Source: Nautilus pompilius
Lineage: Eukaryota; Mollusca; Cephalopoda; Nautilida; Nautilidae
Direction: 5' to 3'
Assembly (NCBI GenBank): GCA_018389105.1
Contig: JACATO010002453.1
Location: forward strand, 62,001-126,000
DNA: 64,000 nucleotides
Program-made: the position numbers and the translations under genes
Notes under the pieces: generated by a model
Seen by the model: the letters and a program-made list of their open reading frames with translations, nothing else
What the model was told of the DNA's origin: nothing
The model's database searches: none
Shown: one piece after another, positions 44,701-56,400 of the stretch
How positions within the stretch are numbered: the stretch's first letter is position 1
Layout of the letters: every line of letters begins with the position of its first letter

Positions 44701-45222
44701 GAACCAAGGGGCCATTACCATCGCTGGGCGATTTTTAAGCCTAATAGCTTCGCGGATGGCCCGGCCAAGACCGCTCCCATTTGACTCCCCGAAGCTTGTA
44801 TCCGGTTTGGCACGTTTTTAATTCAATTACCTTCTCCCCCGGGGATAGCGATTGGATTAACGCAGGGATTCCCAGGGAACGAACGTTAATCCAGCAGACG
44901 TTTATTATAATGCGCAATCCATTTTCTGGATTACTCGATGATATGTTACATCGCTCTATTACATTCTCTTTGCGTGTTTGAAGAATAGCAGAGCGTTATT
45001 TACTACTGGCTGGTACCCTGCTGCACTGACCGGGTGAGCGAAGACTACCAGCGGAGCTCGATGCACTACAGCATCAGTCGCCTTAACGAAAGAAACTAAA
45101 ATACAGGGGAAACTCGGATTGTACACAAGGGAAACACGCTCCCTAGCTAGCTGCCTCCCATATCCAAGGGGAAATGATTCGGACGCTGACGTCTTGAGCG
45201 AATGCGTTAATCTCTGCTGCCC
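41761..45222. other. Unassigned noncoding sequence
   Basis: No gene is supported. T runs lie near 42308 and 42825, and a T11 run near 44190. Several open frames of 70-118 codons (42221-42541, 42572-42928, 43467-43691, 44560-44784) have no recognised domain and no consistent splice context. Confidence 0.4.
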
Positions 45223-45224
45223 TA

Positions 45225-45255
<31 letters not shown>

Positions 45256-45256
45256 C

Positions 45257-45311
<55 letters not shown>
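45223..45311. repeat. ATT trinucleotide microsatellite
   Basis: About 88 bases of ATT with one interruption (ATACT near 45253). The poly-Leu/poly-Tyr frame is an artefact. Confidence 0.95.
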
Positions 45312-45725
45312 TCCTGTTTGTGAATATTTCGATGAAAACAGCCTGGATTTCAATAGCTGTTTAACTTCTTAAGAAAATAAAAGTCCATTATAAAGCCATA
45401 CACATCCGACTGATGCTCAGCCTTGTTTGCCAATTAGTCTTGAACTCATCCTCCGACTGTTGAGGTGAAATGTCAGACACGACGAGGCGGCCAGACTTAA
45501 GGCAGGCTACTCCAAAAGTGTTCCTTCGATAGCTGCCCCCTTCTCTCATTACCTCAATCACTTTTTGATTATCGTTTTGCTTTTAAACTTCTTTAACTGA
45601 TCTTCTCGTTTACCGGGGGGGGGGGGGATAATACAACTTTATCAGAAACCAAACGTAAAAAAAAAAAAAAAAAAAAAATATTTGCGATTAAAATTCACTT
45701 CAGGCAAACTACGCGGTCCGTCGTC
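45312..45725. other. Unassigned noncoding sequence
   Basis: A G11 run near 45617 and an A20-class run near 45657-45679. Otherwise nothing is recognised. Confidence 0.4.
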
Positions 45726-45839
45726 TCATTTCTGAAACGAGCCGGTGTCGCTGCGATCGCAGCCTCGTTTTCGCGCTCGCCACTCGTTGGTCGGGTCGTA
45801 ACCATCCATCACATCGCAGAATCGGTCCGCGTTCTCCAT
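45726..45839 (-). CDS. Small minus-strand ORF, possible exon (speculative)
   Basis: On the minus strand an ATG at 45839 opens 37 codons, ending at TGA 45728-45726. The product is acidic then basic (MENADRFCDVMDGYDP start, RARKRG in the middle). CpG is high and codon composition looks plausible, but another frame over the same bases is also open. Upstream on the minus strand a T-rich/GT-rich tract (45940-45880) and TCAG near 45853 could serve as a splice acceptor. No family is recognised. Confidence 0.2.
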   Translation of the reverse strand: MENADRFCDVMDGYDPTNEWRARKRGCDRSDTGSFQK

Positions 45840-45887
45840 CGAGGCTCCCTGACGAATCGCCCGATGCCTCGACGCGGAACAGCACAC

Positions 45888-45906
45888 ACGCACACACACA
45901 AACACA

Positions 45907-45940
<34 letters not shown>

Positions 45941-45941
45941 A
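45888..45941. repeat. CA run followed by a long A homopolymer
   Basis: CACACACGCACACACAC-type sequence followed by about 30 A residues. On the minus strand this reads as poly-Phe. Confidence 0.9.
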
Positions 45942-46612
45942 AACAACAACAACAAACATTTATTTTTAAAAAAGAAAGAAGAAGAAGAGAAGAAGAAGAA
46001 GAAAAAAAACAGAAGGGGTTTCTGTTAATTCAAACAGCGAGTGGATATCGATCACTGAGTCAATATCGGGTGGAGCCGACGGAGCTGCTGCCCGGAAAGG
46101 TGAGGTGGTGGGGGGGGCCGCCGGCCGTGGGAAAAACGGTCTCGAAGACTTTTAAATTATTTCACGTTATGTGGTTTATCGGAGATGTGATGGAGAAAAA
46201 AACAACAACAACAACAAAGCGGGCTGGCGAAGCCTGAACCGCTGAACGGGACGTTTGTAAATGAATATAAGCGCAGGTCTTGAGAGAAACGACATAATAG
46301 GATTAATGATAGATTTCAGACATCGCCCGAGAAAGGAAAACTTCTCTCGGTTGTTGTGACATCCCTGTTAATTTTAGATGACGCGGTGAGAAGAGGAGGA
46401 GGAGGAGGAGGAGGTCGCTCCACGGCTCCCGAACCAAAGGGGCCGCCGGGCTCCCGTCGTATTGTGCGGTTCGTTTTCCTTAAATCCTGGCGGAAAGAGA
46501 CGATGTTTAAATGCGCGGCGTCCGCTATGCCCACGACCCGACCCCAACTGCTGCTGGGATGAAAACAATGGCGGAAAGAAGCCGATGTGCGCGAGTCTGG
46601 GTCATCTTCTAA
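45942..46612. other. CpG-containing unassigned sequence
   Basis: Contains AAG-rich sequence at 45970-46005, a G7-8 run with CCGCCGGCCG near 46110-46128, a GGA triplet run (46394-46414) and an ATG in good start context at 46569 that opens only 13 codons. GGAAAGGTGAGG near 46095-46106 resembles a splice donor. No gene can be built from these. Confidence 0.35.
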
Positions 46613-47532
46613 AAAATGAGAGAGGGAGAGAGAGAGAGAGAGAATTGGGGGAGAGAGAACAGAGTAACAGAGTAAGAGAGAGAGAGAGAGATGGGCGAGA
46701 ACAGAGATAAGAGAGGAGAGAGAGAGAGAGATGGGGATGGGGAGAGAAATGAGGAGAGAGAGAGAGACGAGATGGGGAGGAGAACAGAGTGAGAGAGAGA
46801 GAGATGGGGAGCGAACAGAGTTGAGTGAGAGAGAGATGGGGAGAGAACGGAGTAAGAGAGAGAGAGATGGGGAGAGAACAGAGTAAGAGGGCGAGAGAGA
46901 GAGTGGGGAGAGATGACTTCAGTGCAGAGAGACATGACGTCAGTAAGAGAGAGAGAGATGGGGAGAGAAAACCGAGTAACAGAGTCAGAGCGAGAGAGAG
47001 AGATGTGGTAGAGAGCACAGTATTAATCAAGGTAAGAAGAGAGAGAGAGAGAGATGGGGAGAGAAAAAGATAAGAGGGCGAAGAGAGAGTAAGGAGAGAG
47101 AGAGAGAGAGATGGGGGAGAACAGAGCAACAGAGAGTAAGAGGAGAGAGAGAGAGATGGGAGGATGAGAGAAGAGAACAGAGTAGTAAAACAGAGTAAGA
47201 GAGAGAGCGAGAGAGATGGGAAGAGAAATAGATGACGTCAGCACAGAAATATGACGTCAGTAGAGAGAGCGAGAGAGATGGGGAGAGAACAGAGTAACAG
47301 AGTAAGAGAGAGAGAGAGCGAGAGAGAGAGAGAGAGAGAGAGAGAACAAGCGTACCAGAGTAAGAGAGAGGGAGAGAGAGATGGGGAGAGAACAGAGTGA
47401 GAGAGAGAGAGAGCGCGAGAGAGATGGGGAGAGAACAGAGTAACTGAGAGAGAGAGAGATGGGGAGAGAACAGAGTAAGAGAGAGAGAGAGAGAGATGGG
47501 GAGAACAGAGTAAGAGTAAGAGAGAGAGAGAC
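46613..47532. repeat. GA-rich minisatellite with GATGGGGAGAGAACAGAGTAAG unit
   Basis: About 920 bases of GA dinucleotides punctuated about 16 times by units like GATGGGGAGAGAACAGAGTA (for example near 46837, 46866, 47278, 47381, 47424, 47459). Spacing varies from about 30 to 100 bases. TGACTTCAGTGCAG, TGACGTCAGTAAG and TGACGTCAGCACAG cassettes interrupt it near 46913, 46933 and 47232. The array keeps Arg-Glu frames open on plus and Ser-Leu frames (up to 187 codons) open on minus. These are artefacts. Confidence 0.95.
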
Positions 47533-48569
47533 GGTTTGATGATTTGGGGGCTGGGTGAAGCCGGTTTGTGATTCCGGTCACATCCTTCATTTTAAACTGA
47601 TTAATATCAACGCCAACCTACCCGTTAAGGTGGAAGTCGTCTTAACGGCCGTCAGATGGAGTGCTGTCGTAGCAGACCTGACTTTTAACAATTCTTGTTA
47701 ATATTTTCTCAAATCCTCGCTGATGACAAAGAATTCTAACGCTGCTATTTGAATTTTTTTTTTAAAAGTAATTTAATTTTGAAAAATAATTGAAAACAAT
47801 CTAAATGCTATAAAAAAAAAAGAAAAGGCATCACCCCCTCTAGTTTTTTTTTTGTCTTTTAATCACGAAACGCAAAATTACCATGAACAATTATGTTAGC
47901 AGCCGGATTAAAACAGATAAGATAAACATTTCTGACATTTACAAGCGGAGAAATTTATGCAATGTCTGTGTGAACAAGAGTTAAATGAATAAGAAAAATA
48001 TCAGCTTCGTACGTCAATACTGACGTGTATCTGCTTCGTATCACCGGAATTAGATAATTTCTAATATGCGATAGTCCCGCGAGACTGCCCTTAACTCGCG
48101 CGACCAAAATATTAAAAAGCAAAAAATAAAAAATTTTTTTTTATTTTTTTATTCTTTAAAAAAAATTATAATCCGGGGTTTAGCGTCAATAGACGGCGGT
48201 AATCGCCAGAGACTCGCATCGCCACTGAAAATAATTAAAGCTCAGCGAATTCCACACATCAAACCAATTAAACACACAAAGAAGAGATATCGAACGCGCG
48301 GCCACTTCAGATCGACCCGTGGAGAACAGAAGTAATCGTATTCCAGGTCCCCGCTAAGTTATCATCAGGGTTTTCCGCCGGCCGACTGTTCTGATGGCCT
48401 ATAGACGCCATGTTTGCTCGGCGGTCGGCCATGACAGTCCGGCCGGGCCTCTCCCCCTGCCGGCCCCGCGTCTGATCGGACTTGTTTAGGGTATCTCTGG
48501 GAGGACAGAAATGTTGTTTTTTCCGAAGCTTCTGAAATGGGCAATTATTAAAATCTGCTCGAACCCGCC
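47533..48569. other. Unassigned noncoding sequence
   Basis: AT-rich at 47740-48180 with a self-complementary A/T-run block near 48115-48170. GC-rich at 48360-48480, with a YY1-like CGCCATGTTTG near 48406. A minus-strand frame there has no known domain. Confidence 0.4.
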
Positions 48570-48760
48570 GCTTGTGGGTGCGATTACAAGTCGGTGGCCG
48601 AGCGCGTGGAGCCGCGGGCCCGGGTTCGATCTCCGCTGGCGACCCGGCCTCGGTTTGGCGCCAGCTTATCTGCACCAGTGGGGACTTTCTAGTTCTTGGT
48701 GAAGATGGAAGGGCCGCAAGGCCTCACGAATCGCAGGAATGGCACAACGGTTGTTAGCGG
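48570..48760 (+). mobile_element. tRNA-derived SINE-like element
   Basis: Box A-like TGGCCGAGCGCGTGG at about 48595-48609 and box B-like GGTTCGATCTCC at 48623-48634 give a tRNA-type RNA polymerase III promoter. No cloverleaf with paired acceptor stem is apparent. The roughly 120-bp unrelated body runs to about 48760, with no clear tail. It lacks the TTTCCTCCCACATC motif and probably belongs to another family than the 10.6-kb copy. Confidence 0.55.
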
Positions 48761-49954
48761 TAGCCATGGCTCCACGAGACCCCTGTCCTCTTTACGGTTG
48801 TTGGCCGAGATAAACCCCTAAGACGTTTACAGGTAAAATAAACAGATTTGATGCAGTAGAGTCGTAAGATATGAACTTATGAAAAGTAACAAAACAACTT
48901 AAAACATAGTAAATCACTAATCTGTAGATTATTGCTAAGGTCGTGCACGCTAACGGTAATGATCAGAAGCTGAGGGGATCAGCTGTTCCGATGAATGCAA
49001 TCCGTACAATAATAGTTAATAATTTAAAATATAGCAAACTGCTGATCGTCATATGTTTGGTTAAAGCTACCGGTTAACCCGATGAAGGGTGGATAATGAC
49101 TTGAAATTAAGAAAATATACTGTTACTCCAAATAAATCTATAAGATGTAGTGAAAGAGATTAAAATACAGCCAAAGTCATTGACTCGATCACGACAAATG
49201 TTTGATGTCGTTTGAGAATATTGAGTAAAACGAGAAACCAACGATTAAGGTCCCGCCATCACGTGTTACAGGATGGCTGACCTATGAACTGAGGTAACAA
49301 CGCGTTGTATTACGTAATAAGCTGCCTGTGTCGCCATCAGATCGCATTCCTCAGAAAGATAAATTAGAGTTCATAAGCAAATGGTTACCACTAGATGTCG
49401 CTGGAATTGTCCTTAACGAAGTTCCTTTGGCAGCCAGTTAAGAAAACAGAAGATGATGTATCGCCGAACCAGCTTTGACGGTCTTCTGCCGTGCAAGCGG
49501 CTGAGGAACACACACCCACCTGCCGCGGAAAGGAAGAAGACCACTAGCAGTCGTAGATAATTTCCGAACGCAAAAATAAAAAAATAAAAAATAAATGTAA
49601 ATAATAACAAAAAAAAAAATAAAAATACGAATAGAAAGATGGCGAGTGAGTCATGCGCGACCCGACATGTCAATGACTGGAATGCCCGGATATTATCAAT
49701 AAATCTGGCTGCAGGCCGGCTACACACAGAGAGCGGTCGGAAACAAGTCGGCGTATGTGAGTAAAGGAGGAAAAATGTGCCACGTTAATTTCCAATCATT
49801 GAACGCTCAAATGTTACAACGACAACAACAACAAAAAAAGAGGTGGGGGATTCTTTATAGTATCTTTAGGCTTGGCAGGAATTCCGGTTTTTCGTATTAT
49901 AACAAATCCGGTAGCCAGGAGAAAAATAGACGCAAAATCTCCTGATATCGAGGC

Positions 49955-49957
<3 letters not shown>
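48761..49957. other. Unassigned noncoding sequence
   Basis: Holds a CTCF-like motif at 49388-49401, A/T homopolymer-rich sequence at 49565-49630 and a CAA run near 49820. No gene is supported. Confidence 0.4.
49388..49401 (+). promoter_or_regulatory. CTCF-like motif
   Basis: CCACTAGATGTCGC differs at one core base from CCACTAGATGGCGC, the insect-type CTCF core. Motif match only. Confidence 0.28.
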
Positions 49958-49994
<37 letters not shown>

Positions 49995-49999
49995 GGGGG
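49958..49999. repeat. GA microsatellite with G8 run
   Basis: About 33 bases of GA followed by a G8 run. Confidence 0.92.
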
Positions 50000-51198
50000 G
50001 TACAACAAAAAAAACAAACAGAAATCAAAAAAAAAAACGAAACTTGCTAACTAATTTACCGTCTTCCTTTCTTTCGGGATGCTGTTATTGGCAGAACGGA
50101 ATCGCCGAGACCATCAGGAGATGTACGAGATCTGACAGTTTTCGCAGTACAATGCAATAGCCCGACTGAGAAGTTTTCCATTATGTAGCTCCTATTTTTA
50201 TTTTTTTTTTTGGTATTTTTAGTTACAAAGGTATATAAAGTTAATATATTTTTTTTTAAAGCCGATTTGGTGTCTATAATCACGGAAAATAAAAAGGATC
50301 GATGCGAAGATGAATGCAGCTTCGTCCATTCTGCTTCATTAGTATTTATAGTGAGAACGTTTAGTTTGAGAAACTGACACCAGGGGATTTCTTCTAGTGG
50401 AAGCTTCATACGCCAATTGGCACCCGGATTTGAAGAAGGAAAGATTAATTAAGAAAAAAAAATTGAAAGTAGGCAACCTTAAGTTGATATAAAATGTATT
50501 TAAAAATGAAGTTTAGTGCATTTTAAAGGTTAAACTTCGACGATGTTGTTAGTAGCTTTGTTTTTGCAGGATTAGTAGAGGCTAAAGGATAAAACAAAGG
50601 CCAGAAATACCATTTTTGCACTAGAAATATTAAAAAATATATATAAATAGGCACTGGATGCTCAGGGCATGTAGTGCTAGTAAAGCTTTTCCATTTTTTA
50701 AATAATCTAAAACGAATTTCTGTTTTCTTAGAAAAACTCGATCGATTTTAGTCCTAACGGCAGGCAAGCACGTTGATAGAACGGAAGAGCAGATGTGCGC
50801 ATGTCAAGTAGCGTAAGATTTGGAGCGATCTCCAGCAGAAGAGTCAATAAAAACCTGTATAGAGCTAAATACATAAAGTAATATTTTCTCGAAGTTAGTT
50901 TTCTTTTTAAATGTTAAGATTAATTATTATCTGCTGAACTCTTAGCAGAGTTCCAAATGTCGAGTTCTTTCGTATTCACGATGTTTGTTTGTGTTTTTGT
51001 TTTTTTTGTGAAAGATAAAACTACTTCAGCAAAAGAACATTTACTTAAAATACAGCTTTTCTCCCTGGCTAGTCAATAAAGCGGGACCCGCTCTCTTTTA
51101 TGCTTCTTAATTTGTTAAGCATTATCCTATTTTAATACCGCAATTATTGCGGCTACTTTTGTGTTTTCAGGTTGTTGAGAAACGAAAACATACATTCC
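50000..51198. other. Unassigned AT-rich noncoding sequence
   Basis: Many A and T runs. A minus-strand frame (50056-50409) has no known domain. Nothing else is recognised. Confidence 0.4.

Positions 51199-51261
<63 letters not shown>
51199..51261. repeat. ATT trinucleotide microsatellite
   Basis: About 62 uninterrupted bases of ATT. The poly-Asn reverse frame is an artefact. Confidence 0.95.
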
Positions 51262-51744
51262 GGAAATCCTGATATGATGTACTTCAAGTGCCGATTTTAT
51301 TGTAAATAAAAAAATGTATTCTCCCAACACTTATCTAAAAAAACAGTAGATTGAACTTTGCCTGCCTATCGAGCTTTTATCTGTCACTGGAAGACAGACG
51401 GTTGGTTGGTTGGTTGGTTAGTCGGCCCACCGGTGATCTTCACCTCTCCTGTTTTCACGCGGGGAAACCAACAGAGATCGCGCCCACTACCGCACTCGCT
51501 CAATTCCGTCAAGAAAACCAGCAGCAGCCGTCGGACGGCAGGGACGGTTCCAGGAAACACGACGCCAAGTTTTGATAATTCGATTTGAAGAAAATTTCGA
51601 TCTTTATCAAAAAATAAAAAAGAGACGAATTAATTGTGAAGCTGAACAGAAGTCATGGCGACGAGACAATCAAGAGGGGGACACGTGTCGAGCTTTTGGT
51701 TTGGAGATGGATTTTTGCTAAAGGTGTTTTGGGTGCTGCAGGTA
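51262..51744. other. Unassigned noncoding sequence
   Basis: Contains a short GGTT tandem (51401-51418). The two short plus-strand frames resemble no family. Confidence 0.4.
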
Positions 51745-52058
51745 TGCAGGGGGGGGTCAGAAAGTAACTATGCAGTGGAAAATTTATTATGATCTTATTT
51801 CAGTACATTAACTCTTACATTGAATGCTGAACTCTCCAAAAACGTTTTGCAATTCTTCAGATGTTATTCCTCTAATGGAATTGATGGCGGCCTGCCTCAG
51901 TTCATCGACAATATGGGGATCGTTTTCAAACACCTTCGCTCCCACTGCTCCTCACAGGTAAAAGTCCGGGACCTGAGGTCAGGATAGCGTGCGGGGACAG
52001 GTATCGAAACTGATTGCACATGTGCTCCACTGCACAGTTACTTTCTGATCACCCTGTA
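51745..52058 (-). mobile_element. Internally deleted mariner-like element (314 bp)
   Basis: The ends are inverted repeats. The left reads TGCAGG, a G run, then TCAGAAAGTAACTATGCAGT. The right, reverse-complemented, reads TACAGGGTGATCAGAAAGTA then ACTGTGCAGTGGA. They differ by a 2-base indel in the G run and a few substitutions. TA flanks both sides (51743-51744 and 52059-52060). Inside, minus strand 51930-51808 still encodes a transposase C-terminal tail (VDELRQAAINSIRGITSEEL... ending at TAA). This matches the 'LKxRIxxAIxxIxxxxLxxVxxxF' end of mariner/Tc transposases. Most of the gene is gone. Confidence 0.85.
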
Positions 52059-53403
52059 TATCGATACCAATATTTAGATGTAGAGATTAAATTAACCTTT
52101 TGGAAATAATATCCTTGCGTAAAGATTCTTGTAATCGAGAAGGATTCTTTGTGGTTAAAACTGGTGTGTGTGTGGCGGTCGTTACTCAGTGACTGACGTA
52201 GTAGGAGCCATCACCTCTCCGCCAGTCGTACCATCCATCCTCCTCCCCTGTAAGATGAGGTTTCCTTAAGACCGTAGATTTTATTTAATCTGCTCATCGC
52301 GTATATCACACCGCGGTAACAGGAGGAAAGCTTTTCAGGAAAGTATTTGTGTTTGCGTTCAAAGTCAGCACTGAACCAAAGGGTATCTTACGTCGGCTGC
52401 GTCTCCACCGTGCAGAACTCGCTACTCGTGTTGCCACATACCGCTTTCCAAAGGTGGACTTTATCTTTTTGTTTCTGCGTATAGATGCACTCTTTTCTTT
52501 TGCCAGTGAAACGTCATCACCTGGAGGGTAAAGAACTAAAGATGGGAGATGACGACAGGACATGAAAATATTGTTAACCGATGTACAATTAAGGGTAGCT
52601 GGTCCTTTGCATCCGACAGCACGTCCTGGACCCTGTAGGTGTGAACTTTGGCCGCCCCCAGGACCAAAATGAGGGGCCATCGCTTGCTGTTCATGTGAAC
52701 GCCAAAAGCGGCTGCGAGCCGAACTCTGTGACCGATCAAAGATTTCCTCTTTTTAAAGGCTATGTGTTTTTTTTTTCTGCGATTTTTTTGCGCAAGTTAA
52801 ATAAATCGAAGACTGTTTAGGAGTAATTATTAACTATAAGGGGGCGACAACCGTTTGTTTCACTCTGTGGCTCTATTTACTTTTCAGGTGTGCAGCCAGC
52901 GCGGAGATGGCTTTTTTCTCGCCTCTCCAGATATAAGAAGAATGCGGTCCGAGCCGCTCAGATCCGGCTAGAAACAGCTGTTTGCCATAATCCCACGAGA
53001 AGTTCATTAAAATCTGGTTTTCAGACGTACAGCTGGAGACGTCGTTAAATAATACATCTTTGTCGATCTTTCTCAATCATGCAAAGATCTCCGTGTCCTC
53101 AGATAATGGCACCGTTTGTCAATGAGACAGACTGGGGAAAACATCTGTGCGGGGCAGGATTTATGGGTGATGAAGTACTAGTCGAAAGAGAGCGGGGGAG
53201 ATGAGGCTGACCGTGACCGGTGCTGAACCGCGTAATGTCGGCTTTGGTAAATGGGCAAATGTTGCAGGAGAGGAGATAAAAATGTGCAAGAAATTTCGAG
53301 AAAGTAAATATATTCCAAACCTGACATATAAGGAGAGGAGGGTTGGACCGCATCGTCAGGGTGATCATGTTAGCAGTTGTTCTATAGTAAAAGCTACAGA
53401 AAA
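52059..53403. other. Unassigned noncoding sequence
   Basis: Unique sequence without recognised genes. Overlapping frames at 52306-52739 and 53099-53452 match nothing known. Confidence 0.4.
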
Positions 53404-53430
53404 TACAGCACTCGTCAAAATTATTTGACA
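53404..53430 (+). mobile_element. Possible solo terminal repeat of a Tc1-like element
   Basis: TACAGCACTCGTCAAAATTA then TTTGAC has the TACAG(T/C).. ..GTCAAAATTATT form of Tc1-like ends, as at 59190. No partner end was found within about 1 kb, so this is a remnant or chance. Confidence 0.25.
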
Positions 53431-56400
53431 TCTTTAAAAAAAAAAACGACATGATTAATTCGTCGTTTAGCGTCGTTTTACTTCGGCTTAGGTTTGATTG
53501 TGATACAAATGATATCTGTAAAGTTTAAAGCTATCAAATTTAAAGAATCCCAATTAGTTCAAAATTTCAATTACAACGAGTTGAGCAGTCCATTTCTTTC
53601 TTGAATTGTTACAAAATATGCGTGTTAAAAAAATCTACGGTTTTGCTTGTTTACTCACATTACACAAATTATTTTACTGTGGTCAGCAGCGTGGGCCACA
53701 TGTCTGCTCGGGGAGTGATGTGAGGAGAGAGAATTCCCAGAGGAGCCGCTTGAGAAGATTTCTCGGTCTGGAGACTCAAAGAAGTAGATTTACATAGGTT
53801 AGCTTTTGTCCGGATAACTTTTTCTAAAGATTCATCTGGTGACAGCACGTTGGAAAGGGTCAAAGTGCACAGGAACTGTATTATCGAACAGGGGGAAATC
53901 TGTCGTCGACGAGACCAAGTCTAGATTGTTAGGACACAACGGGCTGGCTTTTGCTGAAAGAGGGCAGGAGGGAAGCTAACAGAAACTATGTTGTCCTTAC
54001 AGTCAAAGGTGGTTGGGGAAAGTGATAAAATATCGGGGATTGCATCTTTTATCGTGTGGTAGGAAATCTGAACAACGACTGAATCGTGAGCAAGAACGTT
54101 TATCACAGTATTCTTCTTCACCTGATGTCCGAAGCGGACTTGGGGATAACTGGAAGGAGCTGACTACGCACCTAAAAGGATATTGACCAAAATGCGGATG
54201 TCTCTAACAGCGATGGAGGGGTTTACCATGAGTCCCAATCTAAATAGTTCTGCGAGTAGCTGGGACTAGTTAGACACCATTTTGGAAAGAAAAAAAGATG
54301 TTGATTCCGCCAATTAGCAACATTTCTGGGAATCGCTGCAGGAGAAGTGGGAGAACAGAACTCGGACTACACACTCTAGCCTAATTATTGAGAGGATTCC
54401 AAATGAGTTTTTGACACATTTCTGATCCTCAATCGTATTGATTTGGTTTGTTTTATTTAGACGAGTTCAGGTTTATTATAACTTTTATAATTAGTAATAA
54501 TCACTTCTTTCTCTTTTTTTTACAACGGTCTAAGTGTACTCAAGGGTCACTCGCCCCTGCTCTTCTACGAGCTCCTCATCTCGTCACCGTCGTCTGTCCG
54601 ATCGTGACGCTACTTTCGAGACCATCCACCAATAGTCCTAAATACCCAGAAGAGATGTAGTATGCACGAAGCATAACCTACTACTTACCTGCAATCACAG
54701 TAAAATAAAAAACAGAGAATTAGCTATTTTTTTATGCGAAGACTTATTTAGATTGGCATGACTTCCAATTATTCCAATAAGCTCTTGTATGCTTGCGTTT
54801 TATAGGTAATGAGTAAGGGTTTTCCTGACATTAAGACTATAGCTAAGCCCTTGATTTTTCGCACCTGTAATTTGGTTAAACATTATAATAAAGCAAGAAG
54901 TCAACGTGCCTTATATAATATTCCAGGGTTGGGAAAATATCCTTTGATGCGTTCTATGTGATATTACTGTTATATCCTACATATTTATAATTCTTTCGCT
55001 ATAAACATAGTTCCTAGCTCCAAATGTTGCAAACGATTTAACCAATTCGAGATTATATCCTCTACTTGTTTTTATTTGTGTGTGTGTTTTTTTTTCACTG
55101 TGACTAAGAGAACAAGAAACTAAAAGTATCTTTCGTGGTATTGCTGTCCAACATCGATTGTGGTGTTCGCATTACAGTGTAGATCAACATTTATCTATTC
55201 ATTCATTTAGTTATTTAGTAATGCTATGGTGTTTTTTTCCTGCTTTCTGGATGTTTTAGATAGTAGTAAAAATACTTTGCAAATGGAGATTATTTTTGTA
55301 ACCCTGTTGAAATAATGCCGTTCCTTGTCTCTCTTTCATGCTATTAATTTAATGTGGCATCCGCAGCCATGGGTGTATAAAAATCAAATTATCTCCCCTT
55401 ATTGCTCATGCCCCGCGGGCATGGACCATGGAAGAACGTTGCATTACTAACTAATAACCAGTCTATTGTAGCCACCGAGGTCTCTAGTCTAACGGTGAGT
55501 TCTCGGTGCCTCTTTCTCTCTTCCATATCAAGCTGCTGCCGTTCATATCGATTAGAAAACTGGAGAACTGCGTTAGTCCGCTACTTACGCATTCGTCTTA
55601 ATCCAAGTAACCAGCTCAAATATAACAAAAATATAAAAGGGGCACTTTCTGCGTTCTTTAATTCTGAATTTGAACATCTCGAACCTTCGTTTCAAAAACA
55701 CTCGGAGGCCTTTTCAGTGTCCGATTAATTTGTGCGGATAGGGAAGAAAAGGATACTGAATGTCCAAATGTGTCAAGTGGAATTGAGAAGATCCCGCTAA
55801 TTAGATATTTAATTAGACGAGTGGGACTCGGTAATGCAATTACTCAAACATGAGCCAACGTTGCATCAATTGGTCATTTTCATAACGGCTGCTTATCTGA
55901 CGAGTATCCCGACCGCCTGACCACGCCACGCCAACACGTCGCGATTCCTGATTTTCCTTCTTCGCGAAAATCAGATTTTTCTTTAATTTTTTACAGATGG
56001 TGAATGGAAACTTCTCATTCTCCGATCCCGACAGTGCAAGGAGACTATAAGAAATCGCATGCGAAACGAGTTTGCAGTGAAATCCCGGGTGAGTAATATA
56101 TAAGAAAGACGCCCAATCTCCAGGATTCATGGTTATTAACGCCGGTGATGTCCCATTGGTGCTCACGAAGAAGAAGAGTCTGGGTCTGGACCGTTCCCAG
56201 CGGTTCCCCGAAGGCTGGGGATGGCTATGCACACGGCACCCCTAATTCACACATCATAAGGCGTTCTGAACGAATGTGGACAGCGTTGGTTACAAATTTG
56301 TTTTTCGTTAATATCTCTAGGCAGAAAACAGAGGTTAGTAATTTTATTTTAGGCGATTTTATTCAACTTGACGGTGTAACACGAGCGAGAACGTGCATCA

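Noticed and set aside
46602..47590. Ser-Leu-rich minus-strand frames of 175 and 187 codons
   Set aside because: Translation of the GA/CT minisatellite; composition is set by the repeat unit.
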